Shown here in pieces: positions 25,459-32,885 of a stretch of 64,000 bases of DNA. The translations under genes and the position numbers were made by a program. The notes under the pieces were generated by a model. The model saw nothing but the letters and a program-made list of their open reading frames with translations, was not told the origin of the DNA and made no database searches. The DNA comes from Microbacterium sp. H83 (lineage in GTDB: Bacteria > Actinomycetota > Actinomycetes > Actinomycetales > Microbacteriaceae): contig NZ_LWCU01000056.1 in assembly GCF_001650405.1 (NCBI RefSeq), positions 1 to 64,000 of the forward strand, written 5' to 3'. The stretch's first letter is position 1. Each line of letters starts with the position of its first letter.

Positions 25459-26771
25459 CGGGAGGTGCTCGCTTCGGTCGGGTCGGATTCGGGGGCGGAT
25501 GCCGGGTCGGATTCGGGGGCGGATGCGGATGCGGGGGCGAGGGGGACCCGCGCTCGGACGCGCAGTCCGCCGGACGGCCGCGGCGTCATCTCGATCGTGC
25601 CTCCCGAGGCGGCCGCGCGCTCGCGCATGCCGAGCTGCCCGAGGCCCGGCCGCACGGCGGTGACGGTGCGTCCGGTGTTGACGATCTCGACCTCGACCCC
25701 GTCGGCGTCGTACCGCACCCGCACGTCGGCGGTGGCTCCGGTGCCCGCGTGCCGACGGGCGTTGGTGAGCGACTCCTGGGCGATCCGGTACAGGTTCACC
25801 GCGACCACGGACGGGACGGGGACGGGGTCGCCGATCACGGCGAAGTCGGTGGCGAGTCCCGCCTCGGTCGAGGCCTCGACGAGCTCCGCGATGTCGTCGA
25901 GGGTCACGGTCGACGCGGCATCCGTCGTCTCGCCGCCGGGCGTCCGCAGCGTCTCGAGAAGGTGCCGCAGCTCCTGGATGGCGTCGCGCGCCGAGCCCTC
26001 GATGCCGCTGAGGATGGTCTTCGCCCGCTCGCGGTCCTGATCGACCACGAGCCGCGCGGCACCCGCCTGCACGCCCATCACCGACACGTGGTGCGCGACC
26101 ACGTCATGGAGCTCCCTGGCGATGCGCACCCGATCGAGCGCGACGGCCTGAGCAGCGGTGACCTCTCGTTCGCGCTCGAGCTCAGCCGTGCGCTGCTCGA
26201 GGACCTCGCGTGCCTGCGCCGCGTTCCACGAGCGCTCGCCGAAGTAGTAGGCGCCGCCGAAGTACAGGGCGTTCAGCAGGATCTGGATGAGCATGAAGGC
26301 GAGGTACGGCGAGAGGAGTCCCGCGGCGACCTCCGCCTTGTCGGCCTCCTCGATCGCGGTGCGGTACATCGAGATGATGAGCCAGACGAACATGCCGATG
26401 ATGATGGCGACGCGGACGATCATGGCCGCCCGACGGTTCGCCATCCAGGCGCCCACCGTGTACAGCGACACGAACATCGCGATGTTGCCGACGTAGATCT
26501 CGGGCACCTGGAAGGAGATCGCGAGGAAGTACGCCAGGCACACGGCCACGGCGACGGGGCCGGGGAAGCGCCGCCGGAGCGCGAGCGGCGCCGTCACGGC
26601 GACCGCGTAGACGAGAGCGGTCCACGGCTCGGCTCTCGTCTCGCCGTAGATCTCGGCGACCGTCGACAGTGCGGCGCTGAGCACGGCGCCGACGAACATG
26701 ATCGCCGCGAGCACGACGTCGCTGCGCTTCTCGCGGGCGCTCGGGGTGCGGGTGAACGGCGCTGCGGGCAT
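25455..26771 (-). CDS. Sensor histidine kinase (HisKA_3, NarL partner)
   Basis: This 438-residue kinase has five or six N-terminal membrane helices with no large extracellular domain, as in intramembrane-sensing kinases. The phospho-His is in RIARELHDVVAHHVSVMGVQ, followed by the HATPase (VAVNLYRIAQESLTNARRHAG and LGQLGMRERAAASGG). The C-terminus is a low-complexity tail with two copies of ASAPESDP. The ATG at 26771 has a -10 box TAGGTT (26778-26783) at six bases. It probably controls the NatAB-like exporter, given the shared upstream motif, as such kinases often do with ABC pumps. Confidence 0.92.
   Translation of the reverse strand: MPAAPFTRTPSAREKRSDVVLAAIMFVGAVLSAALSTVAEIYGETRAEPWTALVYAVAVTAPLALRRRFPGPVAVAVCLAYFLAISFQVPEIYVGNIAMFVSLYTVGAWMANRRAAMIVRVAIIIGMFVWLIISMYRTAIEEADKAEVAAGLLSPYLAFMLIQILLNALYFGGAYYFGERSWNAAQAREVLEQRTAELEREREVTAAQAVALDRVRIARELHDVVAHHVSVMGVQAGAARLVVDQDRERAKTILSGIEGSARDAIQELRHLLETLRTPGGETTDAASTVTLDDIAELVEASTEAGLATDFAVIGDPVPVPSVVAVNLYRIAQESLTNARRHAGTGATADVRVRYDADGVEVEIVNTGRTVTAVRPGLGQLGMRERAAASGGTIEMTPRPSGGLRVRARVPLAPASASAPESDPASAPESDPTEASTSR
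25480..25526 (-). repeat. 24-bp direct repeat in kinase tail
   Basis: GGGTCGGATTCGGGGGCGGA occurs at 25480 and 25504 with a period of 24 bp and codes the duplicated ASAPESDP tail. A similar low-complexity sequence occurs in the linker of the adjacent response regulator gene (24950-25010). Confidence 0.7.
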
Positions 26772-26794
26772 CCCCCCAACCTACGGGGGCGCGG

Positions 26795-27904
26795 ATGCGG
26801 CGGCATCCCCCGTGCGGGGGACAGGGCGGCCGACGAGGCTGGACGCTCCTCGCGTTCGGCCTGACGCTGGCGCTGTACGACCTCGCCGAGGTGCTGCTGA
26901 AGCCCCTGTTCGGTGCTCTGAGCGACCGGGTGGGCGTGCGCCCGGTCATCATCGGCGGGCTGCTCGCCTTCTCGGCGTTCTCGGTCGTGGGTGCCGTCGT
27001 GCCGGGCATGCTCGGTCTCGTCCTCGGGCGGTTCGGCCAGGGAGCCGCGGCCTCCGCCTTCTCGCCGTCGTCGTCCGCGGCCGTCGCGCGGCTGACCGAC
27101 GACGCCACGCGCGGCCGCTACTTCGGCCGCTACGGATCCTGGAAGAGCCTCGGGTACGCGCTCGGACCGCTGCTCGGCGCCGTGCTCGTGGTGTGGGGCG
27201 GAATGCCGGCACTGTTCTGGGCGCTCGCCGCGCTCGGACTCGTCGCGGCCGGGTGGGTCGCAGTCGCCGTGCCGCACGTGCCGGTGCTGCCGCGCAGACG
27301 CGTGACGCTCGTCGACCTCGGCCGCGAGCTCATCGCTCCCGGCTTCCTCGTGCCCACCCTCGTGCTCGCCGCGACCACCGGCGCGCTCGCCGTCGCCGTC
27401 GGCTTCCTCCCGCTGCTCGGTCGTCAGGCCGGACTCGACACGGTGGGGAGCATGGCGATCGTCACGGTGCTCGCCATCGCGTCGAGCGTCGCCCAGCCGT
27501 TCGTCGGAGCCGCGCACGACCGGGGGCGCGTGTCGGTGCGACTCGGCACCGTCGGCGGACTCTCGCTCATCGCGGTCGGCATCGCGATCGCGGCGGTCGC
27601 CGGACACCCTGCCGCTCTCGTCGCGACCGCACTGCTCGTCGGCCTCGGCGTCGGCACGGCCACGCCGGTGGCGTTCTCGCATCTCGCGGCGTCGACCCCG
27701 CCCGAGCGCATGGGGCGGACGATGGGCAGCGCGGAGCTCGGCAGAGAGCTCGGTGACGCCGGCGGCCCGCTCGTCGCGGGAGCCGTGGCCACGGCATCCG
27801 TCCCTGGCGTCGGGCTCGCCGCGGTGGCGGTGCTGACCGCGGGCGCCGGCGCGCTCGCGCTCCTCGGACTCCGCCCGCGGGCGGATGCCGTCCCGTCGGA
27901 CTGA
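26795..27904 (+). pseudogene. MFS transporter, first helix missing
   Basis: The 369-residue frame encodes eleven hydrophobic segments. The first (LLAFGLTLALYDLAEVLLKPL) runs directly into motif A GALSDRVGVRPVI, which in the major facilitator family lies after helix 2. Helix 1 and the usual N-terminus are therefore absent. The open frame begins 23 bp from the divergent kinase start, inside its promoter, and has no ribosome site. I infer a 5' deletion that left a non-functional or heavily altered transporter. The remaining eleven helices are intact, so decay may be recent. A different start codon could not restore the lost helix. Confidence 0.65.
26803..26820. promoter_or_regulatory. Candidate response-regulator operator before kinase gene
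   Basis: GCATCCCCCGTGCGG (26803-26817) matches the site before the ABC operon, and CCCCCG-TG-CGGGGG (26807-26820) is a perfect inverted repeat. It lies 32-50 bp upstream of the kinase start and suggests autoregulation by the NarL-type regulator. Confidence 0.5.
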
Positions 27905-27926
27905 CGCGGCCCCACCGGACGCTCTT

Positions 27927-28130
27927 GATACACCCTCGAAGGTCACGGTCTCGTTCGACCTCGGCAGCCGTGAGGCGGTCGACGAGCTCGTCGAGCGCGC
28001 GAGCGCCGCGGGAGGACGCATCGGCGACACCGACGACTACCCCTTCATGTACCAGCGTCAGTTCGACGACCCCGACGGGTACCACTACTCGCCGTTCTGG
28101 ATGAAGACGGACGCCGACACGGCGTCGTGA
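27927..28130 (+). pseudogene. C-terminal fragment of a VOC/glyoxalase-like protein
   Basis: The frame reads SKVTVSFDLGSREAVDELVE and then GDTDDYPFMYQRQFDDPDGYHYSPFWM. This is the second half of a vicinal-oxygen-chelate protein, with the typical DPDGYHYSPFW ending. About 60-70 N-terminal residues are missing, and the coding match begins abruptly near 27927. The 3' end overlaps the start of the HxlR gene by GTGA, the arrangement expected of an original VOC-hxlR operon. With the truncated MFS gene upstream, it suggests a deletion removed the region between them. Confidence 0.7.
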
Positions 28131-28447
28131 GCGACCTTCCGGCGGCGCTCGAGGTCGTCGGCGCGCGCTGGGCGCTGCTCATCGTGGAGCGCCTGCTCGA
28201 CGGACCGCAGCGCTACGGCGACCTGCAGCGCGATCTCGGAGCACCCACGAACATGCTCGCGACGCGTCTGCGAGAACTGGAGGCGGCGGGCGTGCTGCGC
28301 CGCCTGCCGCTGCGGCACAACACGCGGGCCTACGCCCTGACCGAGCGGGGCGAGGCGCTGCGCGAGGCGATCGACGCCCTCGGTCGCTGGGGCGCGACGG
28401 GCGCGACGGGCGCATCGGGCGCGGCGGGCGCGACGGGCGCATACTGA
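28127..28447 (+). CDS. HxlR-type winged-helix regulator
   Basis: This 106-residue regulator has the HxlR core: ALEVVGARWALLIVERLLDGPQRYGDLQRDL, APTNMLATRLRELEAAGVL and a wing with TRAYALTERG. The N-terminus is shorter than in many members and lacks the usual redox Cys. The C-terminus is a run of Gly-Ala-Thr triplets (GATGATGASGAAGATGAY) caused by a 9-bp repeat. It starts with GTG overlapping the stop codon of the VOC fragment. Translation was probably coupled to that gene, so its present expression is doubtful. Confidence 0.75.
   Translation: MSDLPAALEVVGARWALLIVERLLDGPQRYGDLQRDLGAPTNMLATRLRELEAAGVLRRLPLRHNTRAYALTERGEALREAIDALGRWGATGATGASGAAGATGAY
28394..28443 (+). repeat. 9-bp repeat coding Gly-Ala-Thr
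   Basis: Repeats of GGCGCGACG and GGCGCATCG/GGCGCGGCG at the 3' end of the HxlR gene code a GAT/GAS/GAA tail of about sixteen residues. Confidence 0.75.
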
Positions 28448-28479
28448 GTGGATCACGATCTGTGCGAAGGAGCACTGCC

Positions 28480-29106
28480 ATGACCGGACGCGTCCTGATC
28501 GACCTCTTCATGACCCTCGACGGCGTCGCGCAGGGACCGGGCGGCGTCGGTGAGGACACCTCCGGCGGCTTCGAGTTCAGCGGCTGGCAGGCCGGGTACC
28601 CGTCGTCCGGCATGGGCGAGGGCGTGGCGAGGGGGATGCAGCGGCTCGACGCCCTGCTCCTCGGTCGCCGCACCTACGACATCTTCGCCTCCTACTGGCC
28701 CCACCACACCGAGGGACCGTCCGGCGAGATCGGACGACTCTTCGACCGCGTGCCGAAGTACGTCGCGACGAGGGATGAGACCCGCGACCTGCCGTGGCAG
28801 GGCAGCGTGCGGGTCGGAGGCGACCTCGCGGCGGAGATCGCCGAGCTGCGGGAGCGTCATGATGAGGTGCACGTGATCGGCAGCATCGACTTCGTGCACT
28901 CGCTGCTCGCCGAGGGGCTGTTCGACGAGCTGAATCTCTGGGTCTATCCGATCCTCCTCGGCGTGGGCAAGAAGGTGTTCGACGATGGCGCCCTGCCCTC
29001 GGTGCTGAGGCTGCTCGAGCCGCCGACGCCGGACGATGAGGGTGTCCTGCTGCTGCGCTACGGACGGACGGACCGGGTGCCGGAGGTATCCACGTTCGAG
29101 GACTGA
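28480..29106 (+). CDS. Dihydrofolate reductase family protein (RibD C-terminal-like)
   Basis: This 208-residue protein has the NADPH-binding reductase fold shared by DHFR and the RibD C-terminal domain. It starts with RVLIDLFMTLDGVAQGPGG and contains DALLLGRRTYDIFASYW, the cofactor loop EVHVIGSIDFVHSLLAEGL and the terminal DELNLWVYPILLGVGKKVF. The substrate of this broad family is rarely known. ATG 28480 is preceded by a GAAGGAG site at eight bases. It follows the HxlR gene by 32 bp and may be read with it. Confidence 0.88.
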   Translation: MTGRVLIDLFMTLDGVAQGPGGVGEDTSGGFEFSGWQAGYPSSGMGEGVARGMQRLDALLLGRRTYDIFASYWPHHTEGPSGEIGRLFDRVPKYVATRDETRDLPWQGSVRVGGDLAAEIAELRERHDEVHVIGSIDFVHSLLAEGLFDELNLWVYPILLGVGKKVFDDGALPSVLRLLEPPTPDDEGVLLLRYGRTDRVPEVSTFED

Positions 29107-29119
29107 TCGTCGGGGGGCG

Positions 29120-29929
29120 TCAGCCGAGCATCCGCTCGATGACCCGCGCGACGCCGTCGTCATCGTTCGAGGTGGTCGTCTCGTCCGCGGCCTCCTGCAC
29201 CACAGGTGCCGCATCGGCCATGGCGACGCCGTGACCCGCCCACCGCAGCATCTCGACGTCGTTGAGCGCATCGCCGAAGGCGACCACGTCGGCGCGATCG
29301 ATGCCGACGTGCGCGCACAGGCGTGCGAGACCCGTCGCCTTCGTCACCCCTTCGGCCATGACCTCGACGAACGGAGCCCCCGACAGCGTCGCCTCGAAGC
29401 CGGTGAGCCCGAGGTCGCGCAGGGCGTCGAAGAGCGCGGCCGGCGCGAGCTCCGGATGCCGGATCACGAACTTCAGGCTCGGCGCCGCCAGCACCTGGTC
29501 GAGCGGCACGCCGCCCATCGTCTTCGGGTCGCGCTTGTGGTCGGAGAGGTCGGCGATCTCGGCGTAGCCGTGCTGCGCGACGAAGCCCTCACCGCCGTCG
29601 CGCACGCTGGCGAACAGGAGTCCGGGGATGCTGGCGCGCAGCGCCTCGGCCAGGGTGCGGATCGTCGCGGAGGGGAGCTCCTCGGCGAACAGCATCCGCC
29701 CATCGGTGAGGTGCGTGGCGTAGGCGCCGTTGCTGTACAGCGCCCAGTCGTCGAAGCCCGCGCCGCCGGCGATCGCGCGCAGGCCGATCGGCTGCCGCGC
29801 GGTGACCGGGACGACATGGATGCCGCGGGCTCGTGCCGCGTCGAGTGCTGCGCGGGTGCGCGGGCTGACCTCGACGGCGGACGTCAGCAGCGTGCCGTCG
29901 AGGTCGGTCGCGATCAGGCGCAGCGCCAT
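29120..29929 (-). CDS. Cof-type HAD-IIB family phosphatase
   Basis: The 269-residue protein belongs to the Cof subfamily of haloacid dehalogenase phosphatases, which act on sugar phosphates and nucleotides. The nucleophile motif is IATDLDGTLL near residue 10. The cap domain lies between about 85 and 190, and motif IV is VVAFGDALNDVEML with Asp pairs near 215. The gap to the upstream gene xthA is 16 bp, so they probably form one operon. It has no signal peptide and is cytosolic. The substrate cannot be told from sequence. Confidence 0.9.
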   Translation of the reverse strand: MALRLIATDLDGTLLTSAVEVSPRTRAALDAARARGIHVVPVTARQPIGLRAIAGGAGFDDWALYSNGAYATHLTDGRMLFAEELPSATIRTLAEALRASIPGLLFASVRDGGEGFVAQHGYAEIADLSDHKRDPKTMGGVPLDQVLAAPSLKFVIRHPELAPAALFDALRDLGLTGFEATLSGAPFVEVMAEGVTKATGLARLCAHVGIDRADVVAFGDALNDVEMLRWAGHGVAMADAAPVVQEAADETTTSNDDDGVARVIERMLG

Positions 29930-29945
29930 GGCGTCGGAGCCTGCG

Positions 29946-30794
29946 TCAGGAGAAGATCATCGGAAGGTCGTCGTCGGCATCGTCCTCTCCGCCGAGATCG
30001 AGCTCCGCCACCACCGGCACGTGATCGCTCGGCTGCTCGCCCTTGCGCTCCTCGCGGTGGATCGAGGCGCCCGTCACCGCGTCGGCGAAGGTGCGCGAGC
30101 CGAGGATGAAATCGATGCGGATGCCCTCGTTGCGGGGGAACTTCAGCCGCTGGTAGTCCCAGTAGGTGTACCCCTCGGGGAGCAGCGGCCGCACGACGTC
30201 GGTGACCCCGGCGTCGGCGAGTGCGAAGAACGCGTCGCGCTCGGGAGGGGACACGTGCGTGGAGACGCCCTCGACGATCGCGGGGTCTCCGTTGTCATGG
30301 GCGAACGGGATGATGTTGAAGTCGCCGACCAGGGCGAGGGGGAGGTCGGGGTTCGCCGACAGCTCGGCGGCCGTCGCCTTCTTGAGTTCCTCGAGCCAGT
30401 GCAGCTTGTACCGGTAGTGCGGGTCGTCGAGCGAGCGGCCGTTCGGCACGTAGAGGCTCCAGACGCGGACGCCGTCGACCATCACGCCGAGCGCGCGGGC
30501 CTCGAGCGGCGCGTCAGGACCTTCATGCCCCTTCGCGAAGCCCGGCATGCCGTCGAACGCGGTGCGGACGTCGGTGACGGGCAGTCGGCTGGCGATCGCG
30601 ACGCCGTTCCACTGGTTCAGGCCGTGGACCTCGACGTGATAGCCCGCCTCTTCGAACGGCGCGTAGGGGAACTGCTCGGGCTTGCACTTGATCTCCTGCA
30701 TCGCCAGCACGTCGATGTCCTCTCGGACGGCGAACTCGACGGTGCGGGTCACGCGGGTGCGGATGGAGTTGACGTTCCAGGTGGCCAAGCGCAT
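29946..30794 (-). CDS. xthA: Exodeoxyribonuclease III
   Basis: This 282-residue Mg-dependent AP endonuclease and 3'-5' exonuclease of base-excision repair belongs to the EEP fold. Motifs in order are MRLATWNVNSIRTR, IDVLAMQEIKCKPEQFP, YVPNGRSLDDPHYRYKLHWL, LVGDFNIIPFAHDN, the Asp in RIDFILGSR, and the final His in QPSDHVPVVAELD. Residues 265-282 form an acidic tail. A -10 box TAGGCT (30801-30806) lies six bases before ATG 30794, implying a leaderless transcript. It diverges from pyrE with 37 bp between the two start codons. Confidence 0.95.
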   Translation of the reverse strand: MRLATWNVNSIRTRVTRTVEFAVREDIDVLAMQEIKCKPEQFPYAPFEEAGYHVEVHGLNQWNGVAIASRLPVTDVRTAFDGMPGFAKGHEGPDAPLEARALGVMVDGVRVWSLYVPNGRSLDDPHYRYKLHWLEELKKATAAELSANPDLPLALVGDFNIIPFAHDNGDPAIVEGVSTHVSPPERDAFFALADAGVTDVVRPLLPEGYTYWDYQRLKFPRNEGIRIDFILGSRTFADAVTGASIHREERKGEQPSDHVPVVAELDLGGEDDADDDLPMIFS

Positions 30795-30831
30795 GCGTCA
30801 AGCCTAGGCCGTGCCTCCTACACTGGATGCC
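30795..30831. promoter_or_regulatory. Back-to-back promoters of xthA and pyrE
   Basis: In 37 bp lie the minus -10 box TAGGCT (30801-30806) for xthA and the plus -10 box TACACT (30819-30824) for pyrE. Each promoter must take its -35 region from the other gene's coding start, so RNA polymerases cannot occupy both at once. Confidence 0.65.
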
Positions 30832-31392
30832 GTGACCGCACTCGACACAGATCGCCAGACGCTCCTCGACCTCATCACGGACGAGGCGGTGTTCCACGGC
30901 GACTTCACCCTCTCGAGCGGCAAGAAGGCGACGTACTACGTCGACATGCGCAAGCTCACACTCGATCACCGCGCGGCTCCTGCCATCGGCCGCGTCATGC
31001 TGGACCTCATCGGCGACCTCGACGTCGTGGCGGTCGGGGGCCTGACGCTCGGCGCCGACCCGATCGCGAACTCGGTGCTCCATGCGTCGGTCGCGACCGA
31101 CCGGCCGCTCGACGCGTTCGTCGTGCGCAAGGAGCCGAAGGACCACGGCCGCGGCCGCCAGATCGAGGGCGCCGATGTCGCGGGGAAGCGCGTCGTCGTG
31201 CTCGAGGACACCTCGACCACGGGCCAGTCCGCGCTCAAGGCCGTCGAGGCTCTGCGCACGGAGGGCGCGGAGGTCGTGGCCGTCGCCGTGATCGTCGACC
31301 GCAAGACCGGGGCACAGGCCGCCGTCGAAGCCGAGGGTCTCGAGTGGCGCGCAGCCTTCGACCTCGACGACCTCGGACTCGACCCGCAGTGA
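30832..31392 (+). CDS. pyrE: Orotate phosphoribosyltransferase
   Basis: The 186-residue enzyme joins orotate to PRPP to give orotidine 5'-phosphate in pyrimidine synthesis. It shows FHGDFTLSSGKKATYYVDMRKLT at the start, VAVGGLTLGADPIA, DAFVVRKEPKDHGRG and the PRPP motif VVVLEDTSTTGQSALKAV. GTG 30832 is preferred over an upstream ATG at 30811-equivalent positions because the -10 box TACACT ends seven bases before it. It overlaps the ROK gene by GTGA. No other pyrimidine gene is nearby. Confidence 0.93.
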   Translation: MTALDTDRQTLLDLITDEAVFHGDFTLSSGKKATYYVDMRKLTLDHRAAPAIGRVMLDLIGDLDVVAVGGLTLGADPIANSVLHASVATDRPLDAFVVRKEPKDHGRGRQIEGADVAGKRVVVLEDTSTTGQSALKAVEALRTEGAEVVAVAVIVDRKTGAQAAVEAEGLEWRAAFDLDDLGLDPQ

Positions 31393-32291
31393 CCAGGTAC
31401 GCCTTGGCCGTCGATGTCGGCGGCACCAAGATGGAGGCCGCGCTCGTCGATGAGCACGGCACACTGGTCGAGGGCAGCCGCTCGCGTCAGGCGACCGGCC
31501 GGGAGGCGACCCTCGAGTCGTTGGACGCCGCCGTCGTCTCGATCGTTAGGCACGCCCTCACGGCGTTGCCGGCGGATGCCGAGCTCGTCGGGGCCGGGGC
31601 AGGCAGCGCCGGACCGATCGACCGTGGTGCCGGCGCCATCATGCCGGTGAACATGCCGCTCGGCCGGGGTTTCGGCCTCGCCGAGTCCGTCCGCGCCGCG
31701 GCATCCGGCGTTCTCGGGCGCGATGTGCCGACGATCCTGGGTCACGACGGCGGTGCGCTCGCGCTCGCCGAGTCCTGGCTGGGTGCCACGCAGGATGCCG
31801 GGGCCTCGCTGTCGATCGTCGTGTCGACCGGCGTCGGCGGAGGCTTCGTCGTGAACGGCGCCTACATCCCGGGAGCAACGGGCAACGCCGGACACCTCGG
31901 ACAGGTGCGCCGTGAGGGCGGGCTCACTCTCGAGGAGATCGCGTCGGGGCCTGCGAGCGCCGCGTGGGCTCAGCAGCAGGGCTGGACCGGATCGACCGGC
32001 GAGGACCTCGCCCGGGACTCCGCGGCGGGGGACCCCATCGCTCGGGCCGCGATCGAGCGCTCGGCGACGGCGGTCGGTGAAGCGCTCGCGGATGCCGCGA
32101 CGCTCGTCGATCTCGATGTCGTCGCGATCGGCGGCGGATTCTCGCGGGTGTCGGCCGACTACATCGACCTCGTGCAGCAGGCGCTCACCGCGAGCGCGGC
32201 CCATGAATACTCGCGCCGTACCCGCGTGGTGCGCTCGGGCCTCGGCGATGAAGGTCCGCTCATCGGCGCCGCGGCGCTCGTCCTGCGCTGA
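31389..32291 (+). CDS. ROK family sugar kinase
   Basis: This 300-residue ROK protein is predicted to phosphorylate a hexose or amino sugar with ATP. The phosphate motif is ALAVDVGGTKMEAALVD at the start, the catalytic region GRDVPTILGHDGGALALAE, then VVSTGVGGGFVVNG. The cysteine-rich zinc motif (CXCGXXGCXE) that marks most ROK kinases is absent: the stretch reads ATGNAGHLGQVRREGGLTLEEI. It overlaps pyrE by four bases. AnmK and HAD phosphatases are nearby, so an amino-sugar role is possible but unproven. Confidence 0.85.
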   Translation: MTRYALAVDVGGTKMEAALVDEHGTLVEGSRSRQATGREATLESLDAAVVSIVRHALTALPADAELVGAGAGSAGPIDRGAGAIMPVNMPLGRGFGLAESVRAAASGVLGRDVPTILGHDGGALALAESWLGATQDAGASLSIVVSTGVGGGFVVNGAYIPGATGNAGHLGQVRREGGLTLEEIASGPASAAWAQQQGWTGSTGEDLARDSAAGDPIARAAIERSATAVGEALADAATLVDLDVVAIGGGFSRVSADYIDLVQQALTASAAHEYSRRTRVVRSGLGDEGPLIGAAALVLR

Positions 32292-32312
32292 GGCCCGCTT
32301 CCCGAAGCGCGG

Positions 32313-32684
32313 TCACCGCGACGCGACGACGAGGTGGCGCTGCGGGCCCTCGATGCGTGCCATCGCGATCTTCAGGTCGGTCGTGTCGGCCGCGACAGCG
32401 TCGATGCGCGCGACGAGGGACCTCTCGACCTCGGACAGATCGCTTGCGACAGCGTCGATGCGCGCGACGAGGGACTTCTCGACCTCGGACAGATCGCTTG
32501 CGACAGCGTCGATGCGGGCGGAGAGCTTCGCTTCGACTCCGTCGATGCACGAGGAGAGTTTCGTTTCGAGCCCGTCGGTGCGCCGGACGCACCAGGAGAA
32601 GCCCGCGAACATCGCCACTGCCAGCGTGACCACGATGCCCACGGCGCTGAGGACGATCGCGATGATCTCTGCGGACACGAACAT
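32313..32684 (-). CDS. Single-helix membrane protein with 18-residue coiled-coil repeats
   Basis: The 123-residue protein has an N-terminal membrane helix (AEIIAIVLSAVGIVVTLAVAMFAGF) and then a coiled coil with repeated 18-residue units ARIDAVASDLSEVE(K/R)SLV. It ends ARIEGPQRHL. It shares this plan and ending with the protein at 51922-52317. ATG 32684 is chosen because -10 box CAGAAT (32691-32696) lies six bases upstream; longer frames pass through the promoter. No function is known. It could be a membrane-tethered spacer or scaffold. Confidence 0.75.
   Translation of the reverse strand: MFVSAEIIAIVLSAVGIVVTLAVAMFAGFSWCVRRTDGLETKLSSCIDGVEAKLSARIDAVASDLSEVEKSLVARIDAVASDLSEVERSLVARIDAVAADTTDLKIAMARIEGPQRHLVVASR
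32392..32540 (-). repeat. 54-bp tandem repeat (18 residues), about 2.7 copies
   Basis: Copies begin at 32392, 32446 and 32500 (plus strand GCGACAGCGTCGATGCG...). The first two are nearly identical; the third diverges after about 20 bases. The 18-residue period equals five alpha-helix turns. Confidence 0.88.
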
Positions 32685-32689
32685 GCTCC

Positions 32690-32724
32690 CATTCTGCGGG
32701 TGGACGGTGGGGTCTCGCAGAATG
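32690..32724. promoter_or_regulatory. Inverted repeat at coiled-coil gene promoter
   Basis: CATTCTGCG and CGCAGAATG form perfect 9-bp arms with a 17-base centre. The inner arm overlaps the -10 box CAGAAT of the coiled-coil gene, so a bound factor would block initiation. The remaining gap to anmK (32725-32885) holds no other named signal. Confidence 0.45.
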
Positions 32725-32885
32725 CTACGCAGGCGACGACCAGGGTGACCGGCGGTGCGGGTCATCGATCGGGCAGTGGGGAGAACGCGGTCTGAGAGGT
32801 GGTCGTGCAGGACAGGTCACCGTCTTCCGTTCGCCTCCTTAACAAAACCGTCATACGCTCGTAGGAGGCGACGGAAGGATCACGC

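Noticed and set aside
32392..32540. CRISPR-like array in the repeated region
   Set aside because: The units are contiguous without spacers and keep a protein reading frame with an 18-residue coiled-coil period.
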